From Neorhizobium tomejilense (GTDB lineage Bacteria > Pseudomonadota > Alphaproteobacteria > Rhizobiales > Rhizobiaceae), in the NCBI GenBank assembly GCA_002968845.1, contig PVBG01000012.1, forward strand, positions 62,001 to 126,000: a stretch of 64,000 nt of DNA, in the 5' to 3' direction. A program made the translations under genes and the position numbers. The notes beneath the pieces are model-generated. The model was not told where the DNA came from, ran no database searches, and saw only the letters and a list, made by a program, of their open reading frames with translations. Of the stretch, positions 35,773-44,660 are shown piece after piece. Numbering within the stretch: the first letter of the stretch is position 1; every line of letters begins with the position of its first letter.

Positions 35773-36079
35773 CCCGTATCGGTTGATGGAACGCAATCGG
35801 CGTGTCCCCTGCCGGAGCAGTTGCCCGACGTCTCGGCGTTGCCGCTTGCCATCGCGGGAAGCGGCCGTGAACTGAATTGTGCTCTGAAGGTCAAGGCGGG
35901 GCCAGGCCCTTCCTTCGGCGGAGTGCGTATGCCGTCGATTTCGGATAGCTCCGATCAAGCGTCTCTATGCACGGTCACGGGACGGCATGTCTCGACGCCG
36001 GTGGTGACCTCGCGGGCACTATGGTATCTGGACGAAAGAAACTCTATACGGAGTTCCGGGTTTTCCGGAGATATGCCGC
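35773..36079. other. Gene-free stretch
   Basis: About 300 nt between the hypothetical gene and the glycosyltransferase-like gene. An open frame of 90 codons on the plus strand runs through it into the next gene, but it has no ribosome site and no recognisable sequence. I see no repeat or RNA structure. Confidence 0.4.
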
Positions 36080-36820
36080 GTGGCGAATTTTAGTATGGAT
36101 TTGTGTATAGTGGCCGGCAGAAGGCCGGGCTTGCTTGAGCAGACATTGGAAAGTTTCTCAAAGCGCTGCTTTGCTCATCTTTCCTTCTCGAACGTCCTCG
36201 TGAACATAGATCCGATCTTCGGCACGGAAGAGGATGAAGCCGAGTGCCTGCGCGTGGTCGGCAACTATCTGCCGTCAGCCTCCTTCTTCAGACCGAGCGA
36301 GCCGGGTTTTGGCGCCGCGGTCCAGCGTCTGTGGACCAACACGCATTCCGACTATGTGTTCCACCTCGAGGATGACTGGGTCGCGCTGACCGACCTCGGC
36401 GAGGAAATTTTGGGCCCGTTTTCAGATCCGGGCGTGATGCAGGTTTCCTTTCATACGGCCGATCAGAACTGGAATATCGCAAAGGACGGCCATCTTCACG
36501 AAAGGAACGAATATGCCCGGTTCCTCGGCATAAAAATCCCGCTGTTCAAGACTTTTCCGAAATTCACCACCTCCCCTTCCATTCTTCGGGGCTCGTTCGC
36601 CCGACAGGCTTCAAGCCTGATGGACCCTTCTCGGGATCCGGAAAAACAATTCTATTCCGGCGTCAACGCAGAGCTTGAACGGTTGGCGGCGCCGCACAGG
36701 AACTACATATTCTCTCCCCAGCAGAGACCAGTCATCCGTGACACCGGACGAGAGTGGAGAGACAACCGCAAAATCAAGAAAGTCATCGAGAACACGACCT
36801 CCTATTGGGTCGAGGAATAG
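36080..36820 (+). CDS. Glycosyltransferase-like protein (GT-A fold suspected)
   Basis: 246 aa from a GTG start with GGAG 9 nt upstream; an ATG 5 codons later is possible. The layout fits a small GT2-like enzyme: DLCIVAGRRPGLLEQTLES at the first strand, a middle GFGAAVQRLWTNTHSDYVFH, and the metal-binding-type motif HLEDDWVALTDLGEEI where EDDW resembles a DxD site. The remainder is unusual, and no acceptor can be predicted. It stands alone, so its glycan pathway is not evident from context. Confidence 0.6.
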   Translation: MANFSMDLCIVAGRRPGLLEQTLESFSKRCFAHLSFSNVLVNIDPIFGTEEDEAECLRVVGNYLPSASFFRPSEPGFGAAVQRLWTNTHSDYVFHLEDDWVALTDLGEEILGPFSDPGVMQVSFHTADQNWNIAKDGHLHERNEYARFLGIKIPLFKTFPKFTTSPSILRGSFARQASSLMDPSRDPEKQFYSGVNAELERLAAPHRNYIFSPQQRPVIRDTGREWRDNRKIKKVIENTTSYWVEE

Positions 36821-37047
36821 TTGCCCGGCATGCCCGCAACGGTCACCGGGCACGCCTTGATAAGCGACCGCATACCGTGATGCCGCCACGAAATTTCCAT
36901 CAGGCGCGCTGAAGAAATGGCCCTCGCCGGCCCGCTGATAGAAGCGCCTTGCCGCGTAAGGCAGCACCGTCCCGTTTCAGCATTCGGTAACGCTCTGAAT
37001 GTACATTAGGCATCGATCAATTTACGCGAGTAACTGGACGCCTGCCA

Positions 37048-38670
37048 ATGAACCATTGCTCCGCCATCGGACCTGATCTGCAAACGTCTCACCGCGAACT
37101 TCTGGAAGACCTGTTCGAGGACGCTCCAGGACCTACGATCATCAAGGATGGAGAGTCGCGTTTCCTGTTCCTCAACAGCAAGGCATGCGAGATGTTCGGC
37201 GTGAACCTCGATGACGTGCTTGGCCACACGGACCACGACTTCCTGCCTGCGGACGAAGCCGATCGAATCCAGAAGGTGGATGCGGGAGTGCTGGCCACCG
37301 GCGAGGAACGGCGGTTCGAGGAAGAGCTCACCGGGCCGGATGGTTCGACCCGGACGCTTTTCACGCACAAGCGGCGGTCTTTCGTACCAGTGCCCGGCGG
37401 AAAGAAACCGGTCGTCGTTGTCGTCATTTCCGACATCACCAAACTCCGTCACGCAGAACAGGTCCTGCGGGCCAGTGAGGAACACTATCGCTCGCTCGTT
37501 GAACTGCATCCCCAAACACCGTGGTTGGCCGACGCAGAAGGGAACGTCATCGAAGTCGGCCCGGGTTGGCAGAATGCTTCCGGACGGGAGGTCGGCGAAG
37601 CGCTGGGACGCGGGTGGGAGAAGACCCTGCACCCGGCGGACCTGCCTGAAGTGATTGCCAAATGGGAATCCGCGGTCCACACCGGCGTGCCATTCGACAT
37701 GATCTACAGGATCGGGACAACGAAAGGGCGGTATCGGTGGTATCGGAACCGTGCTGCTCCCCGGCTCGACGGCGACGGCAAGGTCATCCGCTGGTATGGC
37801 CTCCTCGAGGACGTGCACGACCGCCAGCTTGCCCTCAAAGCCCTTCAGTCCAGCGAGCGCAGATTGCGCCAGCATCGGGACGAACTCGAAAAGATCGTTC
37901 TGGCGAGGACCGCGGAAGTGCAGGAGAAGAACGTCGAACTGGATCGCCTTCTCCAGCATGAACGGGGCATCAATGCGCTGCAGCGCCGCTTCGTGGGGAT
38001 GATCTCGCACGAGTTCAGGACACCTCTGGCCGTGATCGACGGAGCGGCTCAGCGGCTGACGCGCACGAAGGCGGCTGCAACTCCCCAGTTCCTGGAAGGC
38101 AAGGCTCTGCAGATCAAGGGCGCCGTCGCCCGCATGGTCGAGCTGATGGAAAGCATCCTCGCCGCCGGACGGCTGGAGACGGGGACCATTGCGATCAACA
38201 AGGAAGCCGGTTCGCTCAGCGCGATTCTGCGCCATTGCATCTCAAGCCGGGCGGAAATCAGCAAGAGCCATACGATCGGCCATGATCTGGAAGCGCTTCC
38301 AGCTCTGCAGATGATCGACGGGGCCGCAATAGAGCGGGTCTTTTCCAACCTGTTGTCAAACGCAGTGAAATATTCGCCCGCCGGTTCCAGAATCAGCGTC
38401 AGCGGATGGAGGGACGGCCAGCGGGTTCTGGTCAGCGTCAGCGATTCCGGCATCGGCATGGATGCCGACGACCTGCCGAAGCTGTTCGAACCCTACTTTC
38501 GCGCCCGCAGCGCCACCGGTATCGCGGGAACGGGGATCGGTCTCAATATCGTCAAGGAAATTGTGGAGTTGCACGGCGGCTCGATCTCAGTCCAGAGCCT
38601 TCTGGGCAAGGGTACGACCTTCACGGTGGAGCTGCCGTTCGACGAGGTCAGACAACAGCATTCGGCTTAG
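37048..38670 (+). CDS. Soluble PAS-PAS sensor histidine kinase
   Basis: 540 aa, no membrane segment. PAS1 about 20-135 (GPTIIKDGESRFLFLNSKAC) and PAS2 about 140-265 (WLADAEGNVIEVGPGWQNAS, with a PAC-like RYRWYRNRAAPRLDGDGKVI). A coiled-coil linker leads to the HisKA domain with H321 in GMISHEFRTPL, then the HATPase with NLLSNAVKYSP, DSGIGM and GTGIGLNIVKE. It senses an internal signal. No response regulator gene is adjacent, so it is an orphan. Convergent with the cyclic-di-GMP gene only 22 nt away. Confidence 0.9.
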   Translation: MNHCSAIGPDLQTSHRELLEDLFEDAPGPTIIKDGESRFLFLNSKACEMFGVNLDDVLGHTDHDFLPADEADRIQKVDAGVLATGEERRFEEELTGPDGSTRTLFTHKRRSFVPVPGGKKPVVVVVISDITKLRHAEQVLRASEEHYRSLVELHPQTPWLADAEGNVIEVGPGWQNASGREVGEALGRGWEKTLHPADLPEVIAKWESAVHTGVPFDMIYRIGTTKGRYRWYRNRAAPRLDGDGKVIRWYGLLEDVHDRQLALKALQSSERRLRQHRDELEKIVLARTAEVQEKNVELDRLLQHERGINALQRRFVGMISHEFRTPLAVIDGAAQRLTRTKAAATPQFLEGKALQIKGAVARMVELMESILAAGRLETGTIAINKEAGSLSAILRHCISSRAEISKSHTIGHDLEALPALQMIDGAAIERVFSNLLSNAVKYSPAGSRISVSGWRDGQRVLVSVSDSGIGMDADDLPKLFEPYFRARSATGIAGTGIGLNIVKEIVELHGGSISVQSLLGKGTTFTVELPFDEVRQQHSA

Positions 38671-38692
38671 GCCGGCGCTGTCACAAGAACCC

Positions 38693-40864
38693 TCAGGCGG
38701 CGATCGATGACGCTAACCAGGACGCAAGCTCGTCTCGCCCCATGGGTCTGCCCACCAGAAAGCCTTGCAGCTGATCGCAACCGGCAATTCGGAGGACGTC
38801 CGCTTGATCGGCGGATTCTATGCCTTCGGCCGTGACAGGAATCCCGAGGGCCTGGGCCAAGGAGATCGTGGCCGTCAGGACGTTCCGGCCGGTGCTGCCG
38901 TCATCTATGGCTTGAACGAGAGACCGGTCGATCTTCATCCGGTCGAAGCCGAACTCACGAAGCGTGCCGATACTGGCATAACCGGCGCCAAAATCATCGA
39001 GAGCAAAACGGATGCCTGCCAATTTCAGGGCGGTGATGGAGCGTCGTGCCTGTTCAGGATTGGACATCAGCACCGCTTCGGTGATCTCCAATGTCAGCCG
39101 CGAAGGATCAAAACCTTCCTCTCTCAAGACGGTGAGCACATCCCCGGCGAAATTGGGGTTGCATAGCTGGATCGGAGAAACATTGACCGACAGGGAGAGC
39201 GGAGACCATGCCCGGGATGCCACGATGGACTTCCGAAGCATCTGGAGGCCGAGGATATCGATCAATCCGCATTTCTCCGCCAGAGGTATGAACGCGTCCG
39301 GGCCGATTGCTCCTTCGGCGCGTCTCCACCTTGCCAGAGCCTCCACGCCCGTGATCTCGCCCGAGGCCGCCGAAGCCAGCGGCTGGAAAACCGGCTGGAT
39401 CTCGTCGTTCTGGAGGGCGCGCCGAAGGTCGCTTTCCAAGCCCGCGATCTTCTCGCGCTGGCGGTCAAGATCCGGATGATAGGTGACGGCGCATCCCCTG
39501 CCCATTTCCTTCGCTTCATAAAGGGCCATATCCGCCCGGCGAAGAAGTTCGTGCGCATTCCCTGCGTCGTCACGGCAGGCGACGCCGATGCTTGCGCCAA
39601 TTTCGATCGTGCGGCCTTCGATGAGAAACGGCCTTTTGAGACGTTCGAGAACTTGATTGTCAAATTCGGCGAGGTTCGCGGAGCCGCGCTGAACCAGAGC
39701 GAATTCATCACCGCCCAACCGGGCGACACCGAATACGTCTCCGTGGATGTCGCGCAGGGCTTCCGCCACCAGCCTGATCAGCTGATCTCCAATCGCATGC
39801 CCCCAGGCATCGTTGACTGCCTTGAACCCGTCGAGATCGATAAGGTGCAAGACCAGCACCTGGCTCTTGTCGGCCTGCATCAACCGGTCCAGTCCTTCGA
39901 TCAGGCCGAGCCTGTTCAAGAGACCGCTGAGGCTGTCATGCGTTGCTTCGTGCTGGGCGCGATCCGCCAGGCTCTTCAGCCGCCGCGTTTCTGACAGGCC
40001 TGCAAACAGGACGCCAACCAGATAAACGCCGAGGATTGCGACCGCCGCGGCGATAAAGGGGCGCGCCTCGTCAAAAATCGTGTTTCCCGGAGCGGCACTT
40101 GGCCAAGCCAAACGCGCGACTTCAATTCCATCCACATCCATGAGCGGGGAATTCAGAAGATCGCCCGCCGGACGGTCAGTTATGTGGAGCTCCGGGAGCT
40201 GATGTTCCTTGGCCATCTGGGCCACGACTTCAGACGTCAGGGTCTTGAAGAAGCTGAGAACATAGAAGGTTTGATCCTGTACCTGCGACCCGAACGGCTG
40301 GACCGCTTCCGAAGCCACCGCAATGATATCATCGCCGTTTCTGAAAAAATTGACGATGGGGTCGATGCCAGGCCGAGCGGCGGCTTCCGTCTGCCCCGTA
40401 AACTTGGAGCCGAGATATTCGGTCGGGTCTATTATATCGGCCTTGAGATAGGCGATGCTCTTGCCGCCTGCTGGCGCGGTCAGCACTATCCCGTCATAGA
40501 GCGCGTAGTCCTCGCTGGTCTTGCCCCAATTCTCATAGACCCAACCCTCGCGATCCCCTTGGGTTATCGCCTTGTAGGCGTCATCCCAGACGGCATTGTC
40601 CCGCACGGTCGCGGCAAGTTTTTCCTTGAAAGAGGAGACCGCCGCCTCTGCCGCCAGAATGGCTCTGTTGTCGTCCAGCGCGTTGGCGGAACTGCGCATG
40701 CGATCGACCACGTGAGCACCTATCCCACCCAGGATCATGGCAACAAGAAGGAGCAGCGAGGTGGCGATGAAAACGGAGTAGCCTTCACGGCTCTCCTTCG
40801 GTCGGCGTGCGAGCATGGCGGATCCCTGCGTTATTGTTTTGCCCAAGGCTGCAGAAGACGTCAT
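38693..40864 (-). CDS. CHASE4-GGDEF-EAL cyclic-di-GMP turnover protein
   Basis: 723 aa. An N-terminal membrane helix (SVFIATSLLLLVAMILGGIG), a periplasmic CHASE4-like sensor (NAVWDDAYKAI) and a second helix (FIAAAVAILGVYLVGVLFAG) lead to a GGDEF domain with intact GGDEF (ARLGGDEFALV) and an EAL domain with GVEALARW, NVSPIQL, LEITEAVL, DDFGAGYAS, KIDRSLV and EGIES. All catalytic residues of both domains look intact, so it could make or degrade cyclic-di-GMP depending on signal. Faces the PAS kinase. Confidence 0.93.
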   Translation of the reverse strand: MTSSAALGKTITQGSAMLARRPKESREGYSVFIATSLLLLVAMILGGIGAHVVDRMRSSANALDDNRAILAAEAAVSSFKEKLAATVRDNAVWDDAYKAITQGDREGWVYENWGKTSEDYALYDGIVLTAPAGGKSIAYLKADIIDPTEYLGSKFTGQTEAAARPGIDPIVNFFRNGDDIIAVASEAVQPFGSQVQDQTFYVLSFFKTLTSEVVAQMAKEHQLPELHITDRPAGDLLNSPLMDVDGIEVARLAWPSAAPGNTIFDEARPFIAAAVAILGVYLVGVLFAGLSETRRLKSLADRAQHEATHDSLSGLLNRLGLIEGLDRLMQADKSQVLVLHLIDLDGFKAVNDAWGHAIGDQLIRLVAEALRDIHGDVFGVARLGGDEFALVQRGSANLAEFDNQVLERLKRPFLIEGRTIEIGASIGVACRDDAGNAHELLRRADMALYEAKEMGRGCAVTYHPDLDRQREKIAGLESDLRRALQNDEIQPVFQPLASAASGEITGVEALARWRRAEGAIGPDAFIPLAEKCGLIDILGLQMLRKSIVASRAWSPLSLSVNVSPIQLCNPNFAGDVLTVLREEGFDPSRLTLEITEAVLMSNPEQARRSITALKLAGIRFALDDFGAGYASIGTLREFGFDRMKIDRSLVQAIDDGSTGRNVLTATISLAQALGIPVTAEGIESADQADVLRIAGCDQLQGFLVGRPMGRDELASWLASSIAA

Positions 40865-41080
40865 GTCCGCATTGCGCTGCTCGCATCCACTAGCATATGC
40901 GAATATTAAAAATCGCTAAAGCACGTAGTCAACGACTCGTTAATATGTCGGCAGGGACCTCCAAACCCGGAGCAGCAAAATGGAGCAGGGTCGTGCGGAG
41001 TGCTTTATTTCGCGGGGTTAAACCGGGCTTTTAGCTCGGAAATCGGGCAGGCTGGTGCTTCCGCCGAGCGGGCGGGCTTT

Positions 41081-41656
41081 CTAGAGTTCTCGCAGGAATT
41101 CTTCGGTCGTCGCGAGGTGGAGCTGAACCGAGAAGCGGTCTCCCAAAAGTTCGAGCGACGCGTCATGTGTGTCATCCGCTCCGCTGCAGACGGCATCCCT
41201 CAGCACGATCACATGGTATCCGAGATCGATGGCGCCAAGCGCTGTGGAGAGGACGCAAACGTCGGTCTCACCGCCGGTCAGGACCACGGTTCCGATACCC
41301 TCCTTCAAGAGCATTCCATGCAGCCCTCCGCTCACCCAGGGAGAATACGTCATCTTGTCGAAGATGCGTGCAGGAGGGACAAGCGCTTTCAAGGACGGGA
41401 TCAGATCGACGAGGCCTGGATCGAGATGCTCTCGCGTCATCATCCTCCACTTTTCATAATACACCCGCCACATGCCCTCCATCGCTTCGGGCCGCGACGG
41501 CGTGACGAACCTCGTAAAGATCGTCTTCTCCGGGTGGCGGCCGGAAATCTCCTCGATCGATGGCGATACCTGGCGCATCCAGGGGACGTGCCAAGGAGTG
41601 TCTTCAGCGAAGATCCGCTGCATGTCGATGCAAAGATGAATCCAGTTGCCAGCCAT
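41081..41656 (-). CDS. Cysteine hydrolase family protein (isochorismatase-like)
   Basis: 191 aa from the ATG at 41656 (GGAG 6 nt upstream). It has the isochorismatase-like fold: CIDMQRIFAEDTPW with the catalytic Asp, FDKMTYSPWVSGGLHGML with the Lys region, and the nucleophile in TGGETDVCVLSTALGAIDLG. This set (D, K, C) defines amidohydrolases such as nicotinamidases and N-carbamoyl hydrolases. Substrate unknown. An upstream in-frame extension has no family match. It lies 136 nt from the LysR gene in the same direction. Confidence 0.85.
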   Translation of the reverse strand: MAGNWIHLCIDMQRIFAEDTPWHVPWMRQVSPSIEEISGRHPEKTIFTRFVTPSRPEAMEGMWRVYYEKWRMMTREHLDPGLVDLIPSLKALVPPARIFDKMTYSPWVSGGLHGMLLKEGIGTVVLTGGETDVCVLSTALGAIDLGYHVIVLRDAVCSGADDTHDASLELLGDRFSVQLHLATTEEFLREL

Positions 41657-41792
41657 GTCATGCTCCGCGCTGCTCCTGAACGCCCCATCGGGAACGTGGT
41701 TCCAGCCGGGACCGGCAGAAGGCGGGCTGCAGCTAACGGACATCCGACATGAGGGACGCCCCTCGGTCGAACACGAGGGCGGCGTCACGCTC

Positions 41793-42698
41793 TCATGATT
41801 GGTTGGACGCCTTGACGAAATCGATGAAGGCCCGCAGCGGCGCCGGTACGAGCCGCCGGCCGGGGTAATAGAGAAATGGGCCGGAAAATTGCGGCCACCA
41901 TGGCTCAAGCACGGGTTCGAGCGAGCCGTTGTCGAGATGGGGCCGCAACCAGTCCTCGAACAGCAACATGATGCCGGTGTCGGCAATCGCTGCTTCGACG
42001 GCAAGATCGGTTGCTGCACCTACCTGCACGATCAGCGGCCCTGTCGGAGCGATCCGCACCACCTCGCCATCCCGCTCGAATTCCCAGAGCATCATCGCGC
42101 CGCTTGTGAAACGCCCGCGAATGCAGGCATGGCCAAGCAGGTCGCGCGGGTGATCGGGACGGCCATGGCGATCAAGGTATGCGGGAGATGCCGCGGCCCC
42201 GAAACGCTGCAGGCGCGGACCGATCGGTACCGCGATCATGTCCTGCTCCAACCGCTCGTCATAGCGGATGCCGGCGTCGCATCCCGCAGCCAGAACGTCA
42301 ACGAAGCTGTCATCGGCGACGATTTCGAGCCGGATGTCGGGATAGGCCGCGAGGAAACGCGGGATGATCGCCGGGAGCACCAACCGCGCGGCGCTGACCG
42401 GTACATTGAGACGGAGAACGCCCGCAGGTTTGTCGCGAAACCTGTTGACCACGTCGAGTGCCGCGTCGACCTCGGTGAGCGCTGGGGTCAACCGAGCCAG
42501 CAGACCGGCGCCTGCTTCCGTCGGCACCACGCTGCGTGTCGTCCGATTGAGAAGCCTGACCCCGAGTTGCGCCTCGACACGCCGTACCGCCTCGCTCAAT
42601 CCTGACGCGCTGCCGCCTGTGGTCCGCGCACCCTCGCGGAACCCGCCGGCGCGGGCCACTGCCACAAAGGCATTCAGATCACTCAGATCGATCTTCAT
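41793..42698 (-). CDS. LysR family transcriptional regulator
   Basis: 301 aa. An N-terminal winged HTH (DLNAFVAVARAGGFREGART then SGLSEAVRRVEAQLGVRLLN) is followed by a substrate-binding-like domain (LRLNVPVSAARLVLPAIIPR). Divergently placed to the aldo/keto reductase gene with a 95-nt shared region, which is the typical autoregulated LysR arrangement, so it very likely controls that gene. Inducer unknown. Confidence 0.93.
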   Translation of the reverse strand: MKIDLSDLNAFVAVARAGGFREGARTTGGSASGLSEAVRRVEAQLGVRLLNRTTRSVVPTEAGAGLLARLTPALTEVDAALDVVNRFRDKPAGVLRLNVPVSAARLVLPAIIPRFLAAYPDIRLEIVADDSFVDVLAAGCDAGIRYDERLEQDMIAVPIGPRLQRFGAAASPAYLDRHGRPDHPRDLLGHACIRGRFTSGAMMLWEFERDGEVVRIAPTGPLIVQVGAATDLAVEAAIADTGIMLLFEDWLRPHLDNGSLEPVLEPWWPQFSGPFLYYPGRRLVPAPLRAFIDFVKASNQS

Positions 42699-42793
42699 TG
42701 TTCGAAATTCCGCACAGCCCGTGCCAACTGTACCCAGTTTTCGTGCGATCTCTCAAGCTTTATATCCACGTCATCTTGAAAAGGAGAGATTCC
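42699..42793. promoter_or_regulatory. LysR-type divergent control region
   Basis: 95 nt between the LysR gene and the aldo/keto reductase. It must hold both promoters and the LysR operator. AAGGAGAG lies just before the reductase start. I could not single out one T-N11-A operator. Confidence 0.5.
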
Positions 42794-43672
42794 ATGTCGA
42801 ATACCGAACAGGCACGTACATATGTCCTCGGCGACCGCAACGTAAAACGGCTCGGCTACGGCGCCATGCAGCTTGCGGGCAAGGGTGTGTTCGGCCCGCC
42901 GAAGGACCGCGATGCGGCAATCGCAGTCCTGCGCGAGGCGGTCGAGGCTGGCGTCAATCACATCGACACCAGCGACTTTTACGGTCCGCACGTAACCAAC
43001 CAGATCATCCGCGAAGCGCTTCATCCGTACCCCGACGACCTGATGATCGTGACCAAGATCGGCGCCATGCGCGGGACCGACGGTTCATGGAACCCGGCGT
43101 TCTCCGCCGAGCAGCTGACACAGGCCGTCCACGACAACCTGCGCAATCTCGGTCTCGACGTCATGGACGTCGTCAATCTGCGTATCATGTTCGATGTCCA
43201 CGGCCCGGCCGAGGGCTCGATCGAAGAGCCCCTGACGGTTCTGGCGGAGTTGCAGCGCAAGGGCCTGGTCCGCCACATCGGGCTCAGCAACGTCACGCCG
43301 GCACAGGTCGCCGAGGGTCAGGGCATCGCCAAGATCGTCTGCGTACAGAACCAGTACAATCTCGCTCATCGGCAAGACGATGCCATGATCGACGATCTCG
43401 CCCGTGATGGCATCGCCTATGTGCCGTTCTTCCCGCTCGGCGGCTTCAGCCCGCTGCAATCGTCGGTCCTCTCGGACGTCGCCCAGCGCCTGGCCGTCAC
43501 GCCGATGCAGGTCGCACTTGCCTGGCTGCTGCGTCGCGCACCGAACGTTCTCCTCATTCCGGGAACCTCGTCCGTGGGCCACCTGCGTGAAAACCTCGCC
43601 GCGGCGGAACTGCAGCTGTCGGACGCCGTGATGGCCGAGCTGGAGGGTGTCGCCGGCATCCGCTCCGCCTGA
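42794..43672 (+). CDS. Aldo/keto reductase
   Basis: 292 aa TIM-barrel oxidoreductase. LGYGAMQLAG near the N terminus, the catalytic-region NHIDTSDFYGPHVTNQIIRE with Asp and Tyr, VTKIGAMRG with the Lys, and the NADPH-site LIPGTSSVGHLRENLAAAEL are conserved. The family reduces aldehydes and ketones with NADPH. The ATG at 42794 has AAGGAGAG upstream. Likely controlled by the divergent LysR protein. A terminator follows. Confidence 0.92.
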   Translation: MSNTEQARTYVLGDRNVKRLGYGAMQLAGKGVFGPPKDRDAAIAVLREAVEAGVNHIDTSDFYGPHVTNQIIREALHPYPDDLMIVTKIGAMRGTDGSWNPAFSAEQLTQAVHDNLRNLGLDVMDVVNLRIMFDVHGPAEGSIEEPLTVLAELQRKGLVRHIGLSNVTPAQVAEGQGIAKIVCVQNQYNLAHRQDDAMIDDLARDGIAYVPFFPLGGFSPLQSSVLSDVAQRLAVTPMQVALAWLLRRAPNVLLIPGTSSVGHLRENLAAAELQLSDAVMAELEGVAGIRSA

Positions 43673-43692
43673 ACATTCCGGGATGCTCCCCA

Positions 43693-43718
43693 CCGTGCGT
43701 CGAAAAATCGACGCACGG
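43693..43718 (+). terminator. Rho-independent terminator after the aldo/keto reductase
   Basis: A perfect 11-bp stem CCGTGCGTCGA / TCGACGCACGG with an AAAA loop, followed by a T-rich stretch (CATTTGCCTTT). It lies 20 nt past the stop and isolates the glp locus. Confidence 0.7.
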
Positions 43719-43776
43719 CATTTGCCTTTACGCGCGCTTTCGCTAAAAGTGAAAGAAAAGCGAACGGAGGGGTGAG

Positions 43777-44559
43777 GTGTTCATCACGGACCGCCAGACG
43801 AAGATTGTCGAACTTGCGAAGTCGGCGGGGCGAGTGCTCGTCGACGACCTGGCGGCGACGTTCTCGGTAACCTCGCAAACGATCCGCAAAGATCTGAATG
43901 ATCTGTGCGACAAGCAAATTCTCACGCGGATCCATGGCGGCGCCACTCTTCCCCGCAGCAACGAGAATGTCCGGTATGACGCACGCCGGAAGATCGCCGC
44001 TGCGGAAAAACAGGCGATCGGCGTCGCCGCCGCCAACCTCATTCCGGACAACGCCTCGCTTCTCATCAACATCGGCACCACCACCGAAGCAGTCAGCGAG
44101 GCGCTGGTCAATCACCGGGAACTCATGGTGATTACCAATAATATAAACGTTGCCAATCGGTTACGACTTCTCGACGAAATCGAGGTGGTCATTGCCGGTG
44201 GCGTCGTCCGTCAATCGGACGGTGGTATTGTCGGTGAGGCCGCGGTCGATTTCATCCGCCAGTTCAAAGTCGACTACGCGATCATCGGCGTTTCGGCGAT
44301 CGACCCGGATGGGGCTCTTCTCGATTATGACTTTCGCGAAGTGAAAGTTGCCCAGGCGATCATCGCCAATGCCAGGCACGTGATCCTGGTTGCCGACTCG
44401 ACGAAATTCGAGCGCACCGCCCCCGTGCGCATCGGCCAAATCTCCCAGGTCCAGACCTTTATCACCGACCACTGCGCGTCTCCTTCGATCCGGGAGATCT
44501 GTCTGCAGAACGGCGTTGCGCTGGTGGAGACTTCGGAGACGAACGCTGAAGTTCATTAG
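43777..44559 (+). CDS. glpR: DeoR-family regulator GlpR
   Basis: 260 aa from a GTG start with GGAGG upstream. The N-terminal HTH_DeoR reads RQTKIVELAKSAGRVLVDDL then FSVTSQTIRKDLNDLCDKQI and RIHGGAT. The sugar-phosphate-binding domain contains INIGTTTEAVSEAL, VITNNINVANRL and GVSAIDPDGALLDYD. Position directly upstream of glpD and the glycerol importer makes it GlpR, a repressor relieved by glycerol-3-phosphate. TTTCG/CGAAA-type repeats occur upstream of both glpR and glpD. Confidence 0.88.
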   Translation: MFITDRQTKIVELAKSAGRVLVDDLAATFSVTSQTIRKDLNDLCDKQILTRIHGGATLPRSNENVRYDARRKIAAAEKQAIGVAAANLIPDNASLLINIGTTTEAVSEALVNHRELMVITNNINVANRLRLLDEIEVVIAGGVVRQSDGGIVGEAAVDFIRQFKVDYAIIGVSAIDPDGALLDYDFREVKVAQAIIANARHVILVADSTKFERTAPVRIGQISQVQTFITDHCASPSIREICLQNGVALVETSETNAEVH

Positions 44560-44567
44560 CCCTTCAG

Positions 44568-44606
44568 TTTCGTTTGACATTCGGAATATTTTCGATTTAA
44601 TCCATT
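44568..44606 (+). promoter_or_regulatory. Probable glpD promoter with GlpR-like operator repeats
   Basis: A TTGACA box (44575-44580) sits ahead of an AT-rich stretch ending in a TTTAAT/TAATCC-like -10 about 17-18 nt away. The same stretch contains TTTCGTTTG, ATTCGG and TTTTCGAT, repeated TTCG cores resembling DeoR-family operators. Similar TTTCG and CGAA cores occur before glpR (43737-43763). Boxes are seen; binding by GlpR is inferred. Confidence 0.45.
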
Positions 44607-44660
44607 TTAAGTTCACAATGCCTAGGGGCTTGCTGCCGTTTCGGATCAGCGAGGGAAATG

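Noticed and set aside
35821..36093. 90-codon open frame before the glycosyltransferase-like gene
   Set aside because: No ribosome site, low-complexity composition, overlaps the next gene's start, and no recognisable domain.
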